DNA from: Heterohyrax brucei
Taxonomy: Eukaryota > Chordata > Mammalia > Hyracoidea > Procaviidae
Assembly: GCA_028571685.1 (NCBI GenBank)
Contig: CM053158.1
Coordinates: 56,078,001-56,142,000, forward strand
DNA length: 64,000 bases
Direction of reading: 5' to 3'
The notes below the pieces were generated by a model that worked only from the letters and a program-made list of their open reading frames with translations, was not told the DNA's origin and ran no database searches. Positions 32,445-43,810 of the stretch are shown piece by piece (positions within the stretch are counted from its first letter, which is position 1; each line of letters opens with the position of its first letter). The position numbers were made by a program, and so were the translations under genes.

Positions 32445-32858
32445 TGTAACAGTTACCACAGACTGGATGCCTCGCAGTTCTAGAGACTAAAGGTGCAAAA
32501 GCAAGGTGTTAGCAGGGCCATGCTCTCTGAAAGCTTTAAGGAAATATCTTGCCTTGCCTCTTCTTTGCTTAGGGTGGTTGCTAGCCGTCTTTGGCTTTCC
32601 TCCACTTGGAATTACTCAAGTTGATGCCTCCGTCTTCCCACGGCCTTCTCCTCCGTGTCATTCTGTGTATCTCCAAATCTCTCCTTATAATGATACCAAC
32701 TGCTGGATTTAGGGCCCATGCTAGTCCAGTATGAGCTCATTTTAATTGCATTTCCAAAGACACTATTTCCAAATAAGGTCATATTCACAGGTATCAGATG
32801 TTAAGACTTCAGTGTATCCTTTGGGGTGAGACAATTCACTCCATCAATTAGTTAATGG
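32445..32858 (-). mobile_element. MLT1A-like LTR, antisense
   Basis: Clear antisense MLT1 text: 'gttagcagggccatgctctc', 'gatttagggcccatgctagt', 'ccagtatgagctcattttaa', 'atttccaaataaggtcatat' and 'tcacaggtatcagatgttaa'. Looks like a nearly whole solo LTR, diverged. Confidence 0.8.
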
Positions 32859-32919
32859 CAGTACTGTGTCCCCTACTAAGCCCCAATCTGCATCCCTTAC
32901 CTGGAAGCCTTGTTATTTA

Positions 32920-33060
32920 ATAAGCACATATTTATCAAGAAATACTATGTGTAAATCACTGTTATTCCCCCAACAATTTCAAGACACAGGTACTATCATG
33001 ATCCTCAGTCTTCATATAAAGTAACTGAGGCACAGAGCTTCACGAACTTGACTACCCTCT
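32920..33060 (-). mobile_element. Probable MIR
   Basis: 'aggtactatcatgatcctca' followed by 'aagtaactgaggcacagagc' gives the minus-strand MIR order. Confidence 0.65.
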
Positions 33061-33223
33061 CCCAGTTCTGGCTCTTTGCCATCCTCATTCCAATTTTTAC
33101 ACTGAATTCTAAATCATGCTTGAAATATCAATGTTTGTGTGTCACTAAAGATAAATTTGTATCTTCAAACTACAATAAAAGGTGTGCCTAAGTTCACAGG
33201 GCACATAGCAGGCACCTACAAAA

Positions 33224-33352
33224 AACCGGAAACCCGCTGCCGTCCAATCAATTCTGACCCATAGGGACTCTATAGACAGAGTAGAACTGCCCTGTCTGGA
33301 GGTTCTAAACTGCCCATCTTCTGATTAGCGGCTGCAGCACTTAACCATTACT
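33224..33352 (-). mobile_element. AfroSINE, short type
   Basis: Minus-strand copy with an internal deletion after 'agagtagaactgccctgtct'. The head is trimmed. Confidence 0.87.
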
Positions 33353-34160
33353 CTATTTCTTCTTTTCATGTTTTAAACACAGTTAATCTGTAGGTGACTC
33401 TTAATTCTGATCACCCTATTACCATTTTTAAAAGCAATACTGCCTTCATAGAGAACTTGAAGACTACTACTGAGTCTTCCTAGAATGCAATCATGGCTGC
33501 CCATACAAAAACAACACTTGCACACTTATTAATTAGTCTCTCCAGATCTTTTCTCAACTCCAGTCTGGGTGAGGCCTGTATTACTTAAAAATGACAAGTT
33601 TGTTACTTGAGATAGGTTCCTGGTATAACATTACCTTCTCATTTTCACATTTCAAATTGATTTACTGCATATGAATACTCTTACCTCTGAAAGCACATTA
33701 AGAGGTTATTGTGTGGCAAAAATATATAGCCTGATCATGTAACTATTTAATTCTTTGAGTGCAATGTCTCTTTGGAAAGGATAGCACAACATTTGCTATT
33801 TAATCAACCATTACCAGGTTTATCATTATCATTACCATATTTGTAAAGAGAAGCCTCTGATTAGTCAAATCCTTTTAATTTTTTCGTGTCTATAGGGTTC
33901 TGATCTTGCAGACTGAGAAAATCTAAATGGGGAAAGCAATATCCATTTAGTGATATTAAGCACCAAAGGAGACTGAACTTTTGTTCCCAATGCCTGACTC
34001 TATCTCCATGATCCAGTTGTGTAAGCCCTCTGCCTCGTAACTTGGCAGCACCTCCTTGCAGCGGAAGCCAAGTATGCATCCCTGCCCCACTGACTCTGAA
34101 CTTGTCTGTCTTACTTGTTTCAACCAACGGAATGCAGGCAGAAGTGACAGTATTCTACTC
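33353..34160. other. Unassigned sequence
   Basis: No gene or named repeat. A minus-strand frame at 33861-34127 has no motif. Confidence 0.5.
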
Positions 34161-34745
34161 CAAAGCTATGTTTGTTTCCTTTCCTTTAATTACTGTAAAA
34201 AAATACAATGCAACATGCACCAATTCAACATTTTTCAGGTGTACCATTTAGTAATATCAATTGTATCAATTAATCATGTTGTGCAACTATCACCCAAAAT
34301 TGTTGCCAGATTTCCCATCACCATAAACAGAAACTCACTGCTTCCTAAACCACGACTAACTTCTCTCTCTTCCTCTCTTCTCCTGCTCCTGGTAACCACT
34401 GATAAACATGGGTCTCTATATGGTTGCCTGTTCTTGTTTTATTTTGTATGTGAGGTCATACAGTATTTGTGCTTTTGTGATTGACTGACTCCACTCAGAA
34501 TAATGTTTCCAAGGTTCGTCCCTGTTGCACTTTGTGTTAGGACCTCATTTCTCCTTATTGAGGGTATATGTGCCACATTCTGTTTATCTGCTCATCCACT
34601 GATGGACATTCAGGTTCTTTCCACCTTTTGACTAACATGAATAGTGCTGCAATGAGCGCTGGTGTATGTGTTTCTGTGTATGTTGCTGCTCTTCAAGTCT
34701 CTTGGGTAGATACATAGAAGTGGAATTGTTAGGTCACGTGATCAT

Positions 34746-34918
34746 TCTGGAAATGCTAGTGGCGTAGCAGTTAAGTGCTATGGCTGTTGACAAAAAGGTC
34801 AGCTGTTCAAATTGCACCTGGTGCTCTTTGGAAACGCTATGGGGCAGTTTTACGCTGTCCTATAGAATTGCTATGAGTCAGAATCAAATTGATGGCAACG
34901 AGTTTGGGTTTTTTTTTT
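34746..34918 (+). mobile_element. AfroSINE, short type, nested in L1M
   Basis: Starts 'ctggaaatgctagtggcgta' and ends 'ggcaacgagtttgggttttt'. Confidence 0.92.
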
Positions 34919-34933
34919 GATTTATGGTCATTC

Positions 34934-35106
34934 TAGGAGCCCTAGTGGTGCAGTAGTTCAAGTGTGTGGCTGCTAACAAAAAAGTTGGTGGTTTGAATCC
35001 ATCGGTTATGGTTTCTGTAAACATTTACAACCTTGGAAATTCTAGGGAGTTCTAGTCTGTCTTATAGGATTGCTAAAAGTCAGAACCAACTTGACAGCAA
35101 CAGATC
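34934..35106 (+). mobile_element. AfroSINE, long type, nested in L1M
   Basis: Follows the previous copy by 15 bp in the same orientation. 'ctaggagccctagtggtgca' head and 'aacatttacaaccttggaaa' middle. Confidence 0.9.
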
Positions 35107-35309
35107 TCATTTTTCTGTTTACCCTTCTAAGGAATCACCAAACTTTTCCAGTGGCAGCACCATTTTACATTTCCACCAGTAACAGACAAGCGTTTCAATT
35201 TCTCCACATCCTTGTCAACTGTTCATTTTTTACCTTAGCTACACTAGTAGGAGTGACTGACAGTGTGGTTTTGATCTTATTGTGGTTTTGATTTACAGCT
35301 CTCTGGTCA

Positions 35310-35402
35310 ATAAGGAGTGCCTGGTGGATCTGAGCTGCTGACCTTTTGGTTATCAGCCTATAATGGTTGCTATGAGTTGGAATCAACTTGGTGGCAGTGA
35401 AT
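35310..35402. repeat. Two AfroSINE pieces joined in opposite orientation
   Basis: 35310-35358 reads the minus strand ('gagtgcctggtggatctgag', 'ctgaccttttggttatcagc'). 35359-35402 reads the plus-strand tail ('gttgctatgagttggaatca', 'cttggtggcagtgaat'). This is a rearranged SINE or two broken ones. Confidence 0.75.
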
Positions 35403-35409
35403 TGTCAAC

Positions 35410-35540
35410 AGAAAGGAGCTGGGTGGTGAAGTGGTTAAGACCTTGGCTGTTGACTAGCAAGTCTACAGTTTGAATTCACCAGTTCTACCCCATCCAGGTT
35501 GCTGTAAGTTGGATTGACTTAACAGTAACAGGTTTTGATT
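35410..35540 (+). mobile_element. AfroSINE, short type, internally deleted
   Basis: 'aggagctgggtggtgaagtg' head to 'taacagtaacaggttttga'. About 25 bp of the middle are missing. Confidence 0.88.
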
Positions 35541-35683
35541 TAGTGAAAGACTTGAAGACACTGAACATTTTTCATGTGTTTGTTGGTCATTTAAATATTC
35601 TCTTTGGTGAAATGGTTGTCCAAGTTCTTTGCCCATGCTTTGATTGGGTTGCTGTGTCTTTTTGTTGAAGTTTTATATAGCCA

Positions 35684-35780
35684 AACCAAGTGCCGTCGAT
35701 ATATGTGTATGTCTATATACACCCTTATGAGATATATAAGGTCACTATGAGTTGGAACTGACTCAATGGCAATAGGTTTT
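35684..35780. repeat. Inverted pair of SINE 3' tails
   Basis: 35684-35700 is a minus-strand tail ('aaccaagtgccgtcga'). 35738-35780 is a plus-strand tail ('aaggtcactatgagttggaa', 'ctcaatggcaataggttttt'). A short AT/GT-rich spacer separates them. Confidence 0.65.
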
Positions 35781-36025
35781 TTTGGATATATGGCTCCCCT
35801 AAATTTTCTCCTGGTCTGTAAAACACCCTTTCATTTTTTAAATGAAGTCCTTTGACGAACCAAAGTATTTAATTTTTATAAGGTCCCAGTTACCTCTTTA
35901 GTCTTTTGTTGCTCATGTTCAAATCATAGTTTTAAGAGGCATGGAGAGATTCTACCAGTTCTCATCAACATCTATTCTTTGCCATGGGAAAACCAAAACT
36001 GCCCCCCCAAAACAAAAAAAAAAAA

Positions 36026-36183
36026 ACCAACCCATTGTTGTTCAGTCAATTCTGACTCATAGTGACCCTACAGGACAGAGTAGAACTGCCTCATAGAGTT
36101 TCCAAGGAGCACATGGTGGATTTGACTTGCCAACCTTTTGGTTAATAGTCATAGCACTTAACCACTATGCCACCAGGGTTTCC
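36026..36183 (-). mobile_element. AfroSINE, short type
   Basis: Complete minus-strand copy next to an A-rich run at 36009-36025. 'gaccctacaggacagagtag' and 'ccaccagggtttcc'. Confidence 0.93.
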
Positions 36184-37001
36184 TTACCATAGGCAAGGCA
36201 GACAGACCCCAAAGAGTAATGACTTTTTCAGTTTGAGTCTCAAAATGAAGATACATGAAACATACTTGAATTTACCATGAAATGTGAAATACAAGCCAAT
36301 CTAAAGATTTGCCAAACTTCAACTGAACTGGAAATCCATGAGCCTGCAAGTAAATGCTTGTTATTGTAGGAAACTGAGGTTTGGAGTTTACTTGTTACGT
36401 GAATTGGAGCAGCAGAAATCTGACAAGGACAGCCATCATATATGATAAAGACAGAGTAGGCCTGCTGAGTGTTTGCAACCCATCTGTGAGGCCTAGGTAT
36501 TCTGAGAAACTTGAGAAAAACAGATTTTCTGTAAATAAAATCTTATTTTCCTATTGACTCACATAATCACTTCAGAGATGTTTTTGCCTGGGGAAATATG
36601 CTGTCTTCAAAATGATAATGAAAATCACACTCCGAAGTATACAGCAGATTCAACAAATAAAACTGCTGAAATTACGTCCTTGACCATATAAAAAGAACTA
36701 TTGAATATCGGCACGTGAGAAAGGGAGATGCCTCATTGGAAGACATAGCTTGACTTTTTGTTTTCTTGTTCTGTGTTTTCAAATGTTACTGCTTGGGACA
36801 AGTTTTCTTTCTGTGAGTCCTATTTAACTGTTGGTCTCGTTCCTAATACTGTTGGTAAAAAAGTTGAAGCCAGTGTCTAATGCTTTATCACCTCTCTAAC
36901 TTGACATTAAAATAAATAAATAAAATAACTATCCCTTTTTGTTGCAGAAGTAGTGTGTGTTTGAATGATATGAAATACACAGAAACAAAATCTCTCTCTC
37001 G
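36184..37001. other. Unassigned sequence
   Basis: No named repeat or gene. Confidence 0.5.
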
Positions 37002-37163
37002 CACTGGAAACTCTGGTGGTGTAGTGGTTAAATGCTACTTCTGCTAACCAAAAGGCTAACAGTTTGAATCTGCCAGGTGCTCCTTGGAAACTGTATGGAG
37101 CAATTCTACTCTGACCTATACAGTCATTTATGAGTTGGAATCCACTTAACAGCAGTGGCGAGT
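37002..37163 (+). mobile_element. AfroSINE, short type
   Basis: 'actggaaactctggtggtgt' head, then 'gctaaccaaaaggctaacag'. Tail 'cagcagtggcgag'. Confidence 0.92.
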
Positions 37164-37289
37164 AGCTCTCTCCTACTAGATCTTAGCTCCCCAAAACCAC
37201 AGTAAACAGCAGAGTATGTAGAGTTAAGACTTTTCCAAATCTTCAGTTATCCTGACAAGTTTTGGAGTTCATTTTTTGTGTAGCTGGAG

Positions 37290-37740
37290 AAGAGCCACAT
37301 ACTGTAAGTAATTCCTTATATGTAAGACACTCCAATTGTTTCTCATCCCCCTTAGAAGCCCTCCACGACCTGTTCACTGGGGGTCATACAAGATATTCTT
37401 TACTTTGTACCGCATTTCAGAAATCCTGAACCCCTTCAGGAATATTTCCATACTCTGTTCTCTCTGCTGAATTCTACCAAACATCCTTCTGTTCCCAAGG
37501 TGACTTCTACTCAAGCTTGCAGTCTCAGTGATCCATTACACCTTCCAGGACTATGTCTTGTACTTCTTAAACTACATAAATCCCTTTACAATAGGCTTAT
37601 CAGAGCCTTCTTTACGTCCTTGCCAAGCGTTCATCATAAGTTTGATCAGTTTTGTTTACTTTTAATTGTGGTGAATACCATGAAAACAGGGATGTATTGC
37701 TTATTCTCATCATGTCAGCTCTCATGACAACTATACTCAC
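37290..37740 (+). mobile_element. Possible L2 fragment
   Basis: 'agaagccctccacgacctgt' near 37351 and the pyrimidine-rich stretch to 'gaaaacagggatgtattgct' follow the order of an L2 3' region ('aaggccctccacaatctg', 'gggcagggaccgtgtct'). Very diverged. Confidence 0.5.
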
Positions 37741-38090
37741 CAGTCACTGAGCAAACAGTTGCTGAGCTGTAGCGAACAGAACTCTTAGCTCAGAAGATGA
37801 GAACTAGGAATTAAAACTAAGAATACATTTAGGCAAGGTCTTGGAAATGAAAAGAAGCTCCAAAGTAAAAATAGAAGGACAAATGCTAGGAGAGAAGGCC
37901 CTACAATGAGAACTCACACAAGAATAGTTTAAAGGAGGGAAATGAGAAATTCATTTGCACAGAAGCAATTGTGATAGCAGGAGGTTACTAAAACTCCATT
38001 AAATCATGCCCTCGGTAAAAACTACATCAGCTGCATCTCCTGAATTACCCAGGATGAAAATTAGAGGTCCACTACTGTGTGTTATGAACT
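37741..38090. other. Unassigned sequence
   Basis: No repeat or gene recognised. Confidence 0.5.
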
Positions 38091-38460
38091 TGTCTTAGTT
38101 TGCTAGTGCTGCTGTAACAGCAATGTATACAAGCCAAGTGACTTAAAGAACAGATTTACCTTGTCACAGTTAGGAAGGCCAGAGTCTGAATTCAGGATGC
38201 CAATGCTAGGGCAGACTCTCTCTGTTGGTTCTGGGGGAAGACACTTGTCCCTTTTAGCATCCCTAGGTTTTCTTGTGATATTCATATGGCATCTATCATT
38301 TGCACTTATTACTGTGTCTAATCTGCCTTTTTATAATTCAGAAGTGATTGAGTTTAAGATACAGACTTCACTGATATGGCCTCTTTAACATAATGAAAAC
38401 CTCTATTCACAAATAAGATTGCGTCACATATCTTGGGTGGACACAATTCAATCCATAAGA
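38091..38460 (-). mobile_element. Solo LTR, MaLR/ERVL-like, antisense
   Basis: Starts 'tgtcttagtttgctagtgct' and ends 'gacacaattcaatccataag'. Flanks GAACT (38086-38090) and GGACT (38461-38465) form a 5-bp target duplication with one mismatch. No internal region. Old. Confidence 0.75.
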
Positions 38461-38524
38461 GGACTCCTGACTATTTGAACCAAACATACATGAAATAAAG
38501 TTTACCTGTCTTATCGTGACCTTG

Positions 38525-38732
38525 AGTCTTGTGGGTGGCATAAAGGGTTAAGCACTCAACTTTCAGCCCAAAGTTGGCAATTCAGACACATCAAGAAGCT
38601 TCCTGGAAGACAGGCCTAGGCCTAGTGATCTACTTCTGCAAAGGTCACAGCCTTGAAAATTCGGTGGAGCAGTTCTCTTCTGCACACTTGTGGTCACCAT
38701 GAGGCAGAACCAATTTGATGGCAACTAATAAA
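38525..38732 (+). mobile_element. AfroSINE, type B
   Basis: 'gtgggtggcataaagggtta' head, then 'gtgatctacttctgcaaagg'. Tail 'tttgatggcaactaata'. Confidence 0.87.
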
Positions 38733-39470
38733 AGCCCTGTAACTGTCAGCCAGCCAATGGCTTTGTTGTAAAAAGTCGTCTCTCTACTTCCTTGATTCTA
38801 GTGTCTTTGCTGTAGTAAAAAGTTCTGAGGCCACTACAGAATTTGGGTGAATTGACTAGCAAATTCTATTTGCTAATATGTAACTCGACCTACCCATGAG
38901 CATTTAAAAACAAGAAAATTTTGCACTATCAGTTCTGTAGATAACCACACTAAGCCACGCCAACGAAGACAGAAAGAAAAGCAAAATAATTGGATACAAC
39001 TTTTAACTTAGCATCTCTAATGTACCAGAGGTTTCAGCTTCAGTATACTGAGGAAGGTGCCTGACTTCATTCTGACTGCAGTCCTGGTTTTCCATTGCCT
39101 CGCCAGTGTTACCAAATGCTTCCATGTGTGGCCTGTGGGAAACTCTTTGAAACTCTAAATTAATGATATGCTTAGATTACACCCTCAGTTCTTTGTCTTG
39201 CTATTGAGGGTTCCATAGAAGGTGTGTTAAAAGAGAAGTTACAGCATGTAGATAAAAAGCAATCACAACGTGCTTGCCAGTGAACTGAAACATGGGAAAC
39301 ACAACAAAACAAACAAAACACAAGGCACACTGTGCATTCATCATAAAACAGCTTACGTTTCTCCTCTCTCTAGGTGTGGGTTGAGTACCATTCTAAAAAA
39401 GTATTGCCTGTAGACCTTGTTAATAGGGCAAATCCTAAGAGGGCATTTGTCTTACCTGTACGGGGTACAG
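38733..39470. other. Unassigned sequence
   Basis: No named repeat or gene. Confidence 0.5.
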
Positions 39471-39474
39471 TAGG

Positions 39475-39848
39475 GCTATAGTATTGATGCCTTTGAATTG
39501 TGATATTGGAGAAGAATATTGAATGTACCATGGACTGCTGAAAGAACAAACAGATCTGTTCTGGAAGAAGTACAACCAGAGTGCTCCTTGGAAGCAAAGA
39601 TAGCGAGATCATGTCTCACATACTTTGGACATGTCGTCAGGAGGGATCAGTCCCTGCAGAAAGACATCGTGCTTTGTTGAATGGAGGGTCAGTGAAAAAG
39701 AGGAAGACCCTCAATGAGATGGATGGACACAGTGAGTGCAATGATGGGCTTACGTATCAAAACAATTGTGGGCTTGGAAGGACTAGGCAGTGTTTTGCTC
39801 TGTTGTGCATAGGGTCAGAACCAAATCAATCGTACCTAATAACAGTGA
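39475..39848 (+). mobile_element. RTE LINE 3' fragment
   Basis: Covers the C-terminal end of the RTE ORF and the tail: 'gatgcctttgaattgtgata', 'ctttggacatgtcgtcagga', 'aagaggaagaccctcaatga' and 'gcatagggtcagaaccaaat'. Part of the usual tail is deleted. Ends 'cgtacctaataacag'. Confidence 0.92.
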
Positions 39849-39854
39849 TGATTA

Positions 39855-40437
39855 CTACAGTTATGAAGTACCACAAGTGGGTGGCTTTAAGCGACAGAAG
39901 TTAATTATCTCAGTTCTGGAGACTAGTAGTCTGCATTCAAGGTATCGAAAGGGCCATCCTCTTCCCAAGGGCTCTAAGGGAGGATTTTATTCTCGTCTCT
40001 CCCAGCATCCAGCAGCCCCTAGTACTGGCACAAGGTCATCTTCCTTCTGTGTCTGTCTCACTTCCTCTTTTCTAAGGACACCACCATAACAGGTAGGTTT
40101 CCTGAATGGTACAAACAGTTAATACGCTTTGCTGCTAACCAAAAAGCTGGAGATCTGAATCTACCCAGAGGCACCTCGGAAAGCAGACCTGGTGATCTAC
40201 TTCTGAAAAATCAGCCACTGAAAACCTATGGAGCACAGTTCTACTCTACACATGTAGGGTCACCATGAATTGGAGCCCACTCAAAGGCAACTAGTTACAA
40301 GTGGATTGGGACCCACCCTACTGTGGTATGAGCTGATAGTAGTTTAACTGATAGCATCTTCAAAGGCACTAGTTTCAAAGAAAATTACATCACCAGTACC
40401 ATCTTTTTTAAGGGACACAATTCACTCTGTAACACCT
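39855..40437 (-). mobile_element. MLT1-like LTR, antisense, with nested SINE
   Basis: 'gaagtaccacaagtgggtgg', 'tctcagttctggagactagt' and 'gggccatcctcttcccaagg' before the SINE, and 'ggattgggacccaccctact' and 'gggacacaattcactctgta' after it, follow the antisense MLT1 order. Solo LTR, old. Confidence 0.75.
40094..40302 (+). mobile_element. AfroSINE, type B, nested in LTR
   Basis: 'cccagaggcacctcggaaag', 'ctggtgatctacttctgaaa' and 'ggagcacagttctactctac' are a well-preserved type-B series. Confidence 0.93.
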
Positions 40438-41045
40438 CCTCAATACTTTGTCTTTAGGAAACAAGGCTTATGGAAATCAGATTCAAATGGATGAGTGTAA
40501 CCACCTTCAGGAAAGATCTGTGAATGTTTTCCCACTGATAAACTGGTATCACCTAAAGCTTACCCAGAAGTTCCACCAACCTTCCTAGTATAGGAAAGGC
40601 TGCCAGGCTAGATGTAAGATAACTGACATCTAACTAAGCATTCTTTTTCTATGGGATAGCAGAGCTATAAGGAAGTTTTTGGTGACTGAGTACCAGATGG
40701 GTGTGGGGAGGATGACAAAACATTATAATTGTTAGTGTCTCTTTTCTGACACCATTAAAAGGAAAAAGCTAGCTGATGCCACATGACTAACAGAGGTTCT
40801 TCTGACAGGAACTCATAAGTGGAGAAAGGCAACCCATTCAGCCACTCTAGTTCGATATAAGTATCTATGAAGTTTGCCAGCCTTCTTTGCTAATTAGTCC
40901 CCAGCAAGTACCCTTCTCCTTCATAAATAGGTCTTCAGGGATAGACGACATGCCAGGAGATATCTCTCCATGCAGATGACTAATATTAGTGCCAGTAAAG
41001 ATGCTAGGAATTACAGCAGTGATCATAGCAATATTACAGGCAGTT
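40438..41045. other. Unassigned sequence
   Basis: No gene or named repeat. Confidence 0.5.
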
Positions 41046-41222
41046 CCCTTCATACCAGGCACAGTGCCAGGCTCTTACTCTGCTTTATCTCCTTTTACCT
41101 TCACAGCATGTGATACGTGAAGAAACTGAGGCCCAGAGAACTTGAATATATTGTGCAAAGGTCACCGAGTCATTAAGTGGAGGAGCCTTGATTCAAGTCC
41201 TTTTTACTAGACTCCAGAACTT
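41046..41222 (-). mobile_element. MIR SINE
   Basis: 'accaggcacagtgccaggct', 'gaagaaactgaggcccagag', 'gcaaaggtcaccgagtcatt' and 'ccttgattcaagtcc' give a long minus-strand MIR. Confidence 0.88.
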
Positions 41223-42615
41223 TCCTCTAAATGACTTCATCTATATTCACTTGCTTCCCTTTCTTTAAAAGGATACCAGTTGTAGACCCAGAGTATGAAC
41301 TTCCAGAAGGCCAGTGATAGTAGCAGGAAGTTCTCATTGAGACAGATCAGGGTGATGGGCAGAGCTTTGGGTGGGTGTTTGGTATGTTAAAAAGCCAAGC
41401 CCAAAAGACAAGTGCCACTAGGGTTGCCGTGTTAAAAAAGGTAACCAAGGTAGGTTGTCTAACCCAGAGCTGACATTTAAACTGGAAGTACAAAGCCAAG
41501 AATTTATGAGATAGAATACTATGAGGGCAAGGTTGAAGTCTATTAATGATGAATTTGGAGCAATATTTAACACAAAAGTTGCTCTCTGGAGCTAGACTTT
41601 GTGTGCTGGGCAGCAGTGGTGTGTAAATGGGTGTGCTGAGTTAAAAGAGCCAAAGATGGCCATAGACAAAGCTAGCTCTTTTGTCAGGTGTATCCATCAA
41701 CTTTTCATTTATCGAGCCAACACTTACCGTCTCCTCTATGCCCAAGTGCTGTGGCATAATGATGAACAACACATAGTGTTGTTCTAGAAGGAAAAAGTTT
41801 AGACAATTGTTCCAGAATTTTATTTTGTATAAATCAGTCCCTGAGAACATAATCAGTAGAGGGAATCCAGTGTGAGTGTCTAACCTTCTAAAACTCATGC
41901 ACATTGACCAGAACTTGAGAACGGTCACAACCGCACTTCCATCTCATGGCACTCCTGGTCCCACATCCATTAAGGACCTAGGAGACGGCAGACAACAAAC
42001 TGTATGCTTTACCGAAATTCACCCTCAGCAATAAAAATTAGCCTAAGGCAGCATTACATAAAGTGTTGATCAGTATCCCAAAGTCATCTTTCTCTACCCA
42101 CCATGACTGCATTTTGGGGGCAAAACAGCATAGAATTCAGACTTTTAAAATGTCTGCCACCGCTTCTCTTAATCACTTAAACAGAACGCAAGGACTGCAT
42201 TGCAAGAGCCTGGGTGGTTTCTGTAAAAGTAACACAGACGTGCGACACAAGTTCAAATGGCTCCCATGGGAAAAGACATTGGGGGAGATTGCTTAAAAAC
42301 AGGAAACAACTTCAAACAGGTAAAACTGGTCTAAAAAGAAAACAATCCGCCTGAAAATTCTTTCAATTTTTTATTAATATTTTAAATAGTTATTTAAAAT
42401 AATTAACCCAGCAAGAAATTATGAAGTCAACCTTGTGAACTTACTCTCATCAGTGTCTGAGGAAGCTAGGCAGAGCAGAAGTTAGTGCTGGAAAATTCTC
42501 ACCACTGTCCTCAAAGCTTCTTAATATTTTTTCAACAAAGTTTAAGTGAAGCATTGAGGGGGGTGTGGGGGGAAGCCTTTACATATTTAAAAACATGATA
42601 CACTAAGAAGCTTTA
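41223..42615. other. Unassigned low-copy sequence
   Basis: About 1.4 kb without a confident element. 42190-42280 might hold a very worn AfroSINE ('gagcctgggtggtttctgta'), not called. Confidence 0.45.
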
Positions 42616-42660
42616 AGCCAAGCCAAGTGCCATCGAGTCGGATCCAACTCATGGCGACCA
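42616..42660 (-). repeat. SINE/RTE-like 3' tail fragment with variant ending
   Basis: 'aagccaagccaagtgccatc' then 'gagtcggatccaactcatgg'. The minus-strand tail carries the variant ending also seen at 16808-16862. Confidence 0.65.
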
Positions 42661-43024
42661 TATTAAAAGCTATACATAAGAACCCCAAATGGCCAAAACA
42701 GCATTAACTTATTGTCTAACATATTGAATATATTTAAGGATGCAGTTTGTCAAAGGTAGAGAGATACACTTGAAGTTCAGAAACAGACTTGTGTATATGC
42801 ACACCTTATATAAGACAAAGCTAGTTATATATAATGTTGGGTCAGTGGAATGTCTACATAGAACAAAAATATATATTGGTTTTTCTTTCATACCACATAC
42901 CAAAGTGGAAGAGGGGTAAGTTTCAGTGGACTGTAAATGTGAAAGTAAGACAATAGAGCTTCTAGAAGATAATACAGGGGATTATAGCCCTGAACTTGTG
43001 GCAGGAAGTATTTCTAAATGCTAA

Positions 43025-43184
43025 AAACCAACCCACTGCTGTCATGTCAATTTGATTCATAGTGACCCTACAGAACAGAGTAAAACTGCCCCACGAAATT
43101 TCCAAAGAGGACCTGGTGAATTTGAACTGCCATCTTTTTGGTTAGCAGGTGAAGCACTTGACCAGTAAGCCACCAGAGTTTCCA
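43025..43184 (-). mobile_element. AfroSINE, short type, nested in L1M
   Basis: 'accaacccactgctgtcatg' to 'ccaccagagtttcc'. Complete. Confidence 0.92.
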
Positions 43185-43479
43185 AAACAAGAAACAAGAC
43201 ATACTATGAAATTTCACTACATTAAAGTTAAGAACTTCTGTCAATTTTAGAAGCAAACAAAGACTCTTAAAATAATGAAAAGGCAACCCACAAAATAGAA
43301 TATGCAACAAAGGTAACAGCCAAATGCTTTATACCAGAATATACAAGAACTTCTACAAATCAGTAAGACAAAGCTAGATATTCCAGTGGAAAATGAGCAA
43401 GAAATTTAAATAGAAACCTCACAAAATAGAATATCCCAATGACTGACAACTACGTGAATAAGGGTTCTAATTAAGTATC

Positions 43480-43618
43480 CCACTGCCGTCAAGTAGGGTC
43501 TACCTCATAGGTCTGACCCTATATGTCAGAGTTGAACTGCCCCATGGACTTTCCAAGGAGCACCTGGTGGATTCGAACTGCCTACCTTTCAGTTAGCAGA
43601 GATAGCACTTAACTAGTA
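43480..43618 (-). mobile_element. AfroSINE, short type, nested in L1M
   Basis: 'ccactgccgtcaagtagggt' to 'agagatagcacttaact'. The head is trimmed. Confidence 0.9.
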
Positions 43619-43810
43619 CTTAACAAAAGAGGAATTAAAGCCACAGTGCCATCATAATATTCACTTAAATGGCTGAAATTAAGAAAGAATGACAGAACCA
43701 AGTGTTGGCAAGAGTGAAGAGCTAAAGAGTTATTACACAGTTGTACAACTATGTTGGTAGACTGCTCGTTATTTTCTACTATAGCTAAACAAACACACTG
43801 CATACACAAT

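Larger units (their letters stand above)
34165..35985 (-). mobile_element. Old L1M, antisense, heavily interrupted
   Basis: The antisense L1 3' end and ORF2 end can be followed in pieces: 'gttgtgcaactatcacccaa', 'ggtcatacagtatttgtgct', 'catccactgatggacattca', 'gatacatagaagtggaattg', 'ccattttacatttccaccag', 'aatttctccacatccttgtc' and 'ccaagttctttgcccatgct'. Three whole SINEs and two groups of SINE tails interrupt it. The 142-codon frame at 34056-34484 reads the non-coding strand of this LINE. Confidence 0.88.

Noticed and set aside
34056-34484. 142-codon plus-strand open frame
   Set aside because: It reads the non-coding strand of an old L1M 3' end.
42180-42280. Possible extra AfroSINE
   Set aside because: Only a head-like 'gagcctgggtggtt' matches. 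The B-box part and tail cannot be aligned.
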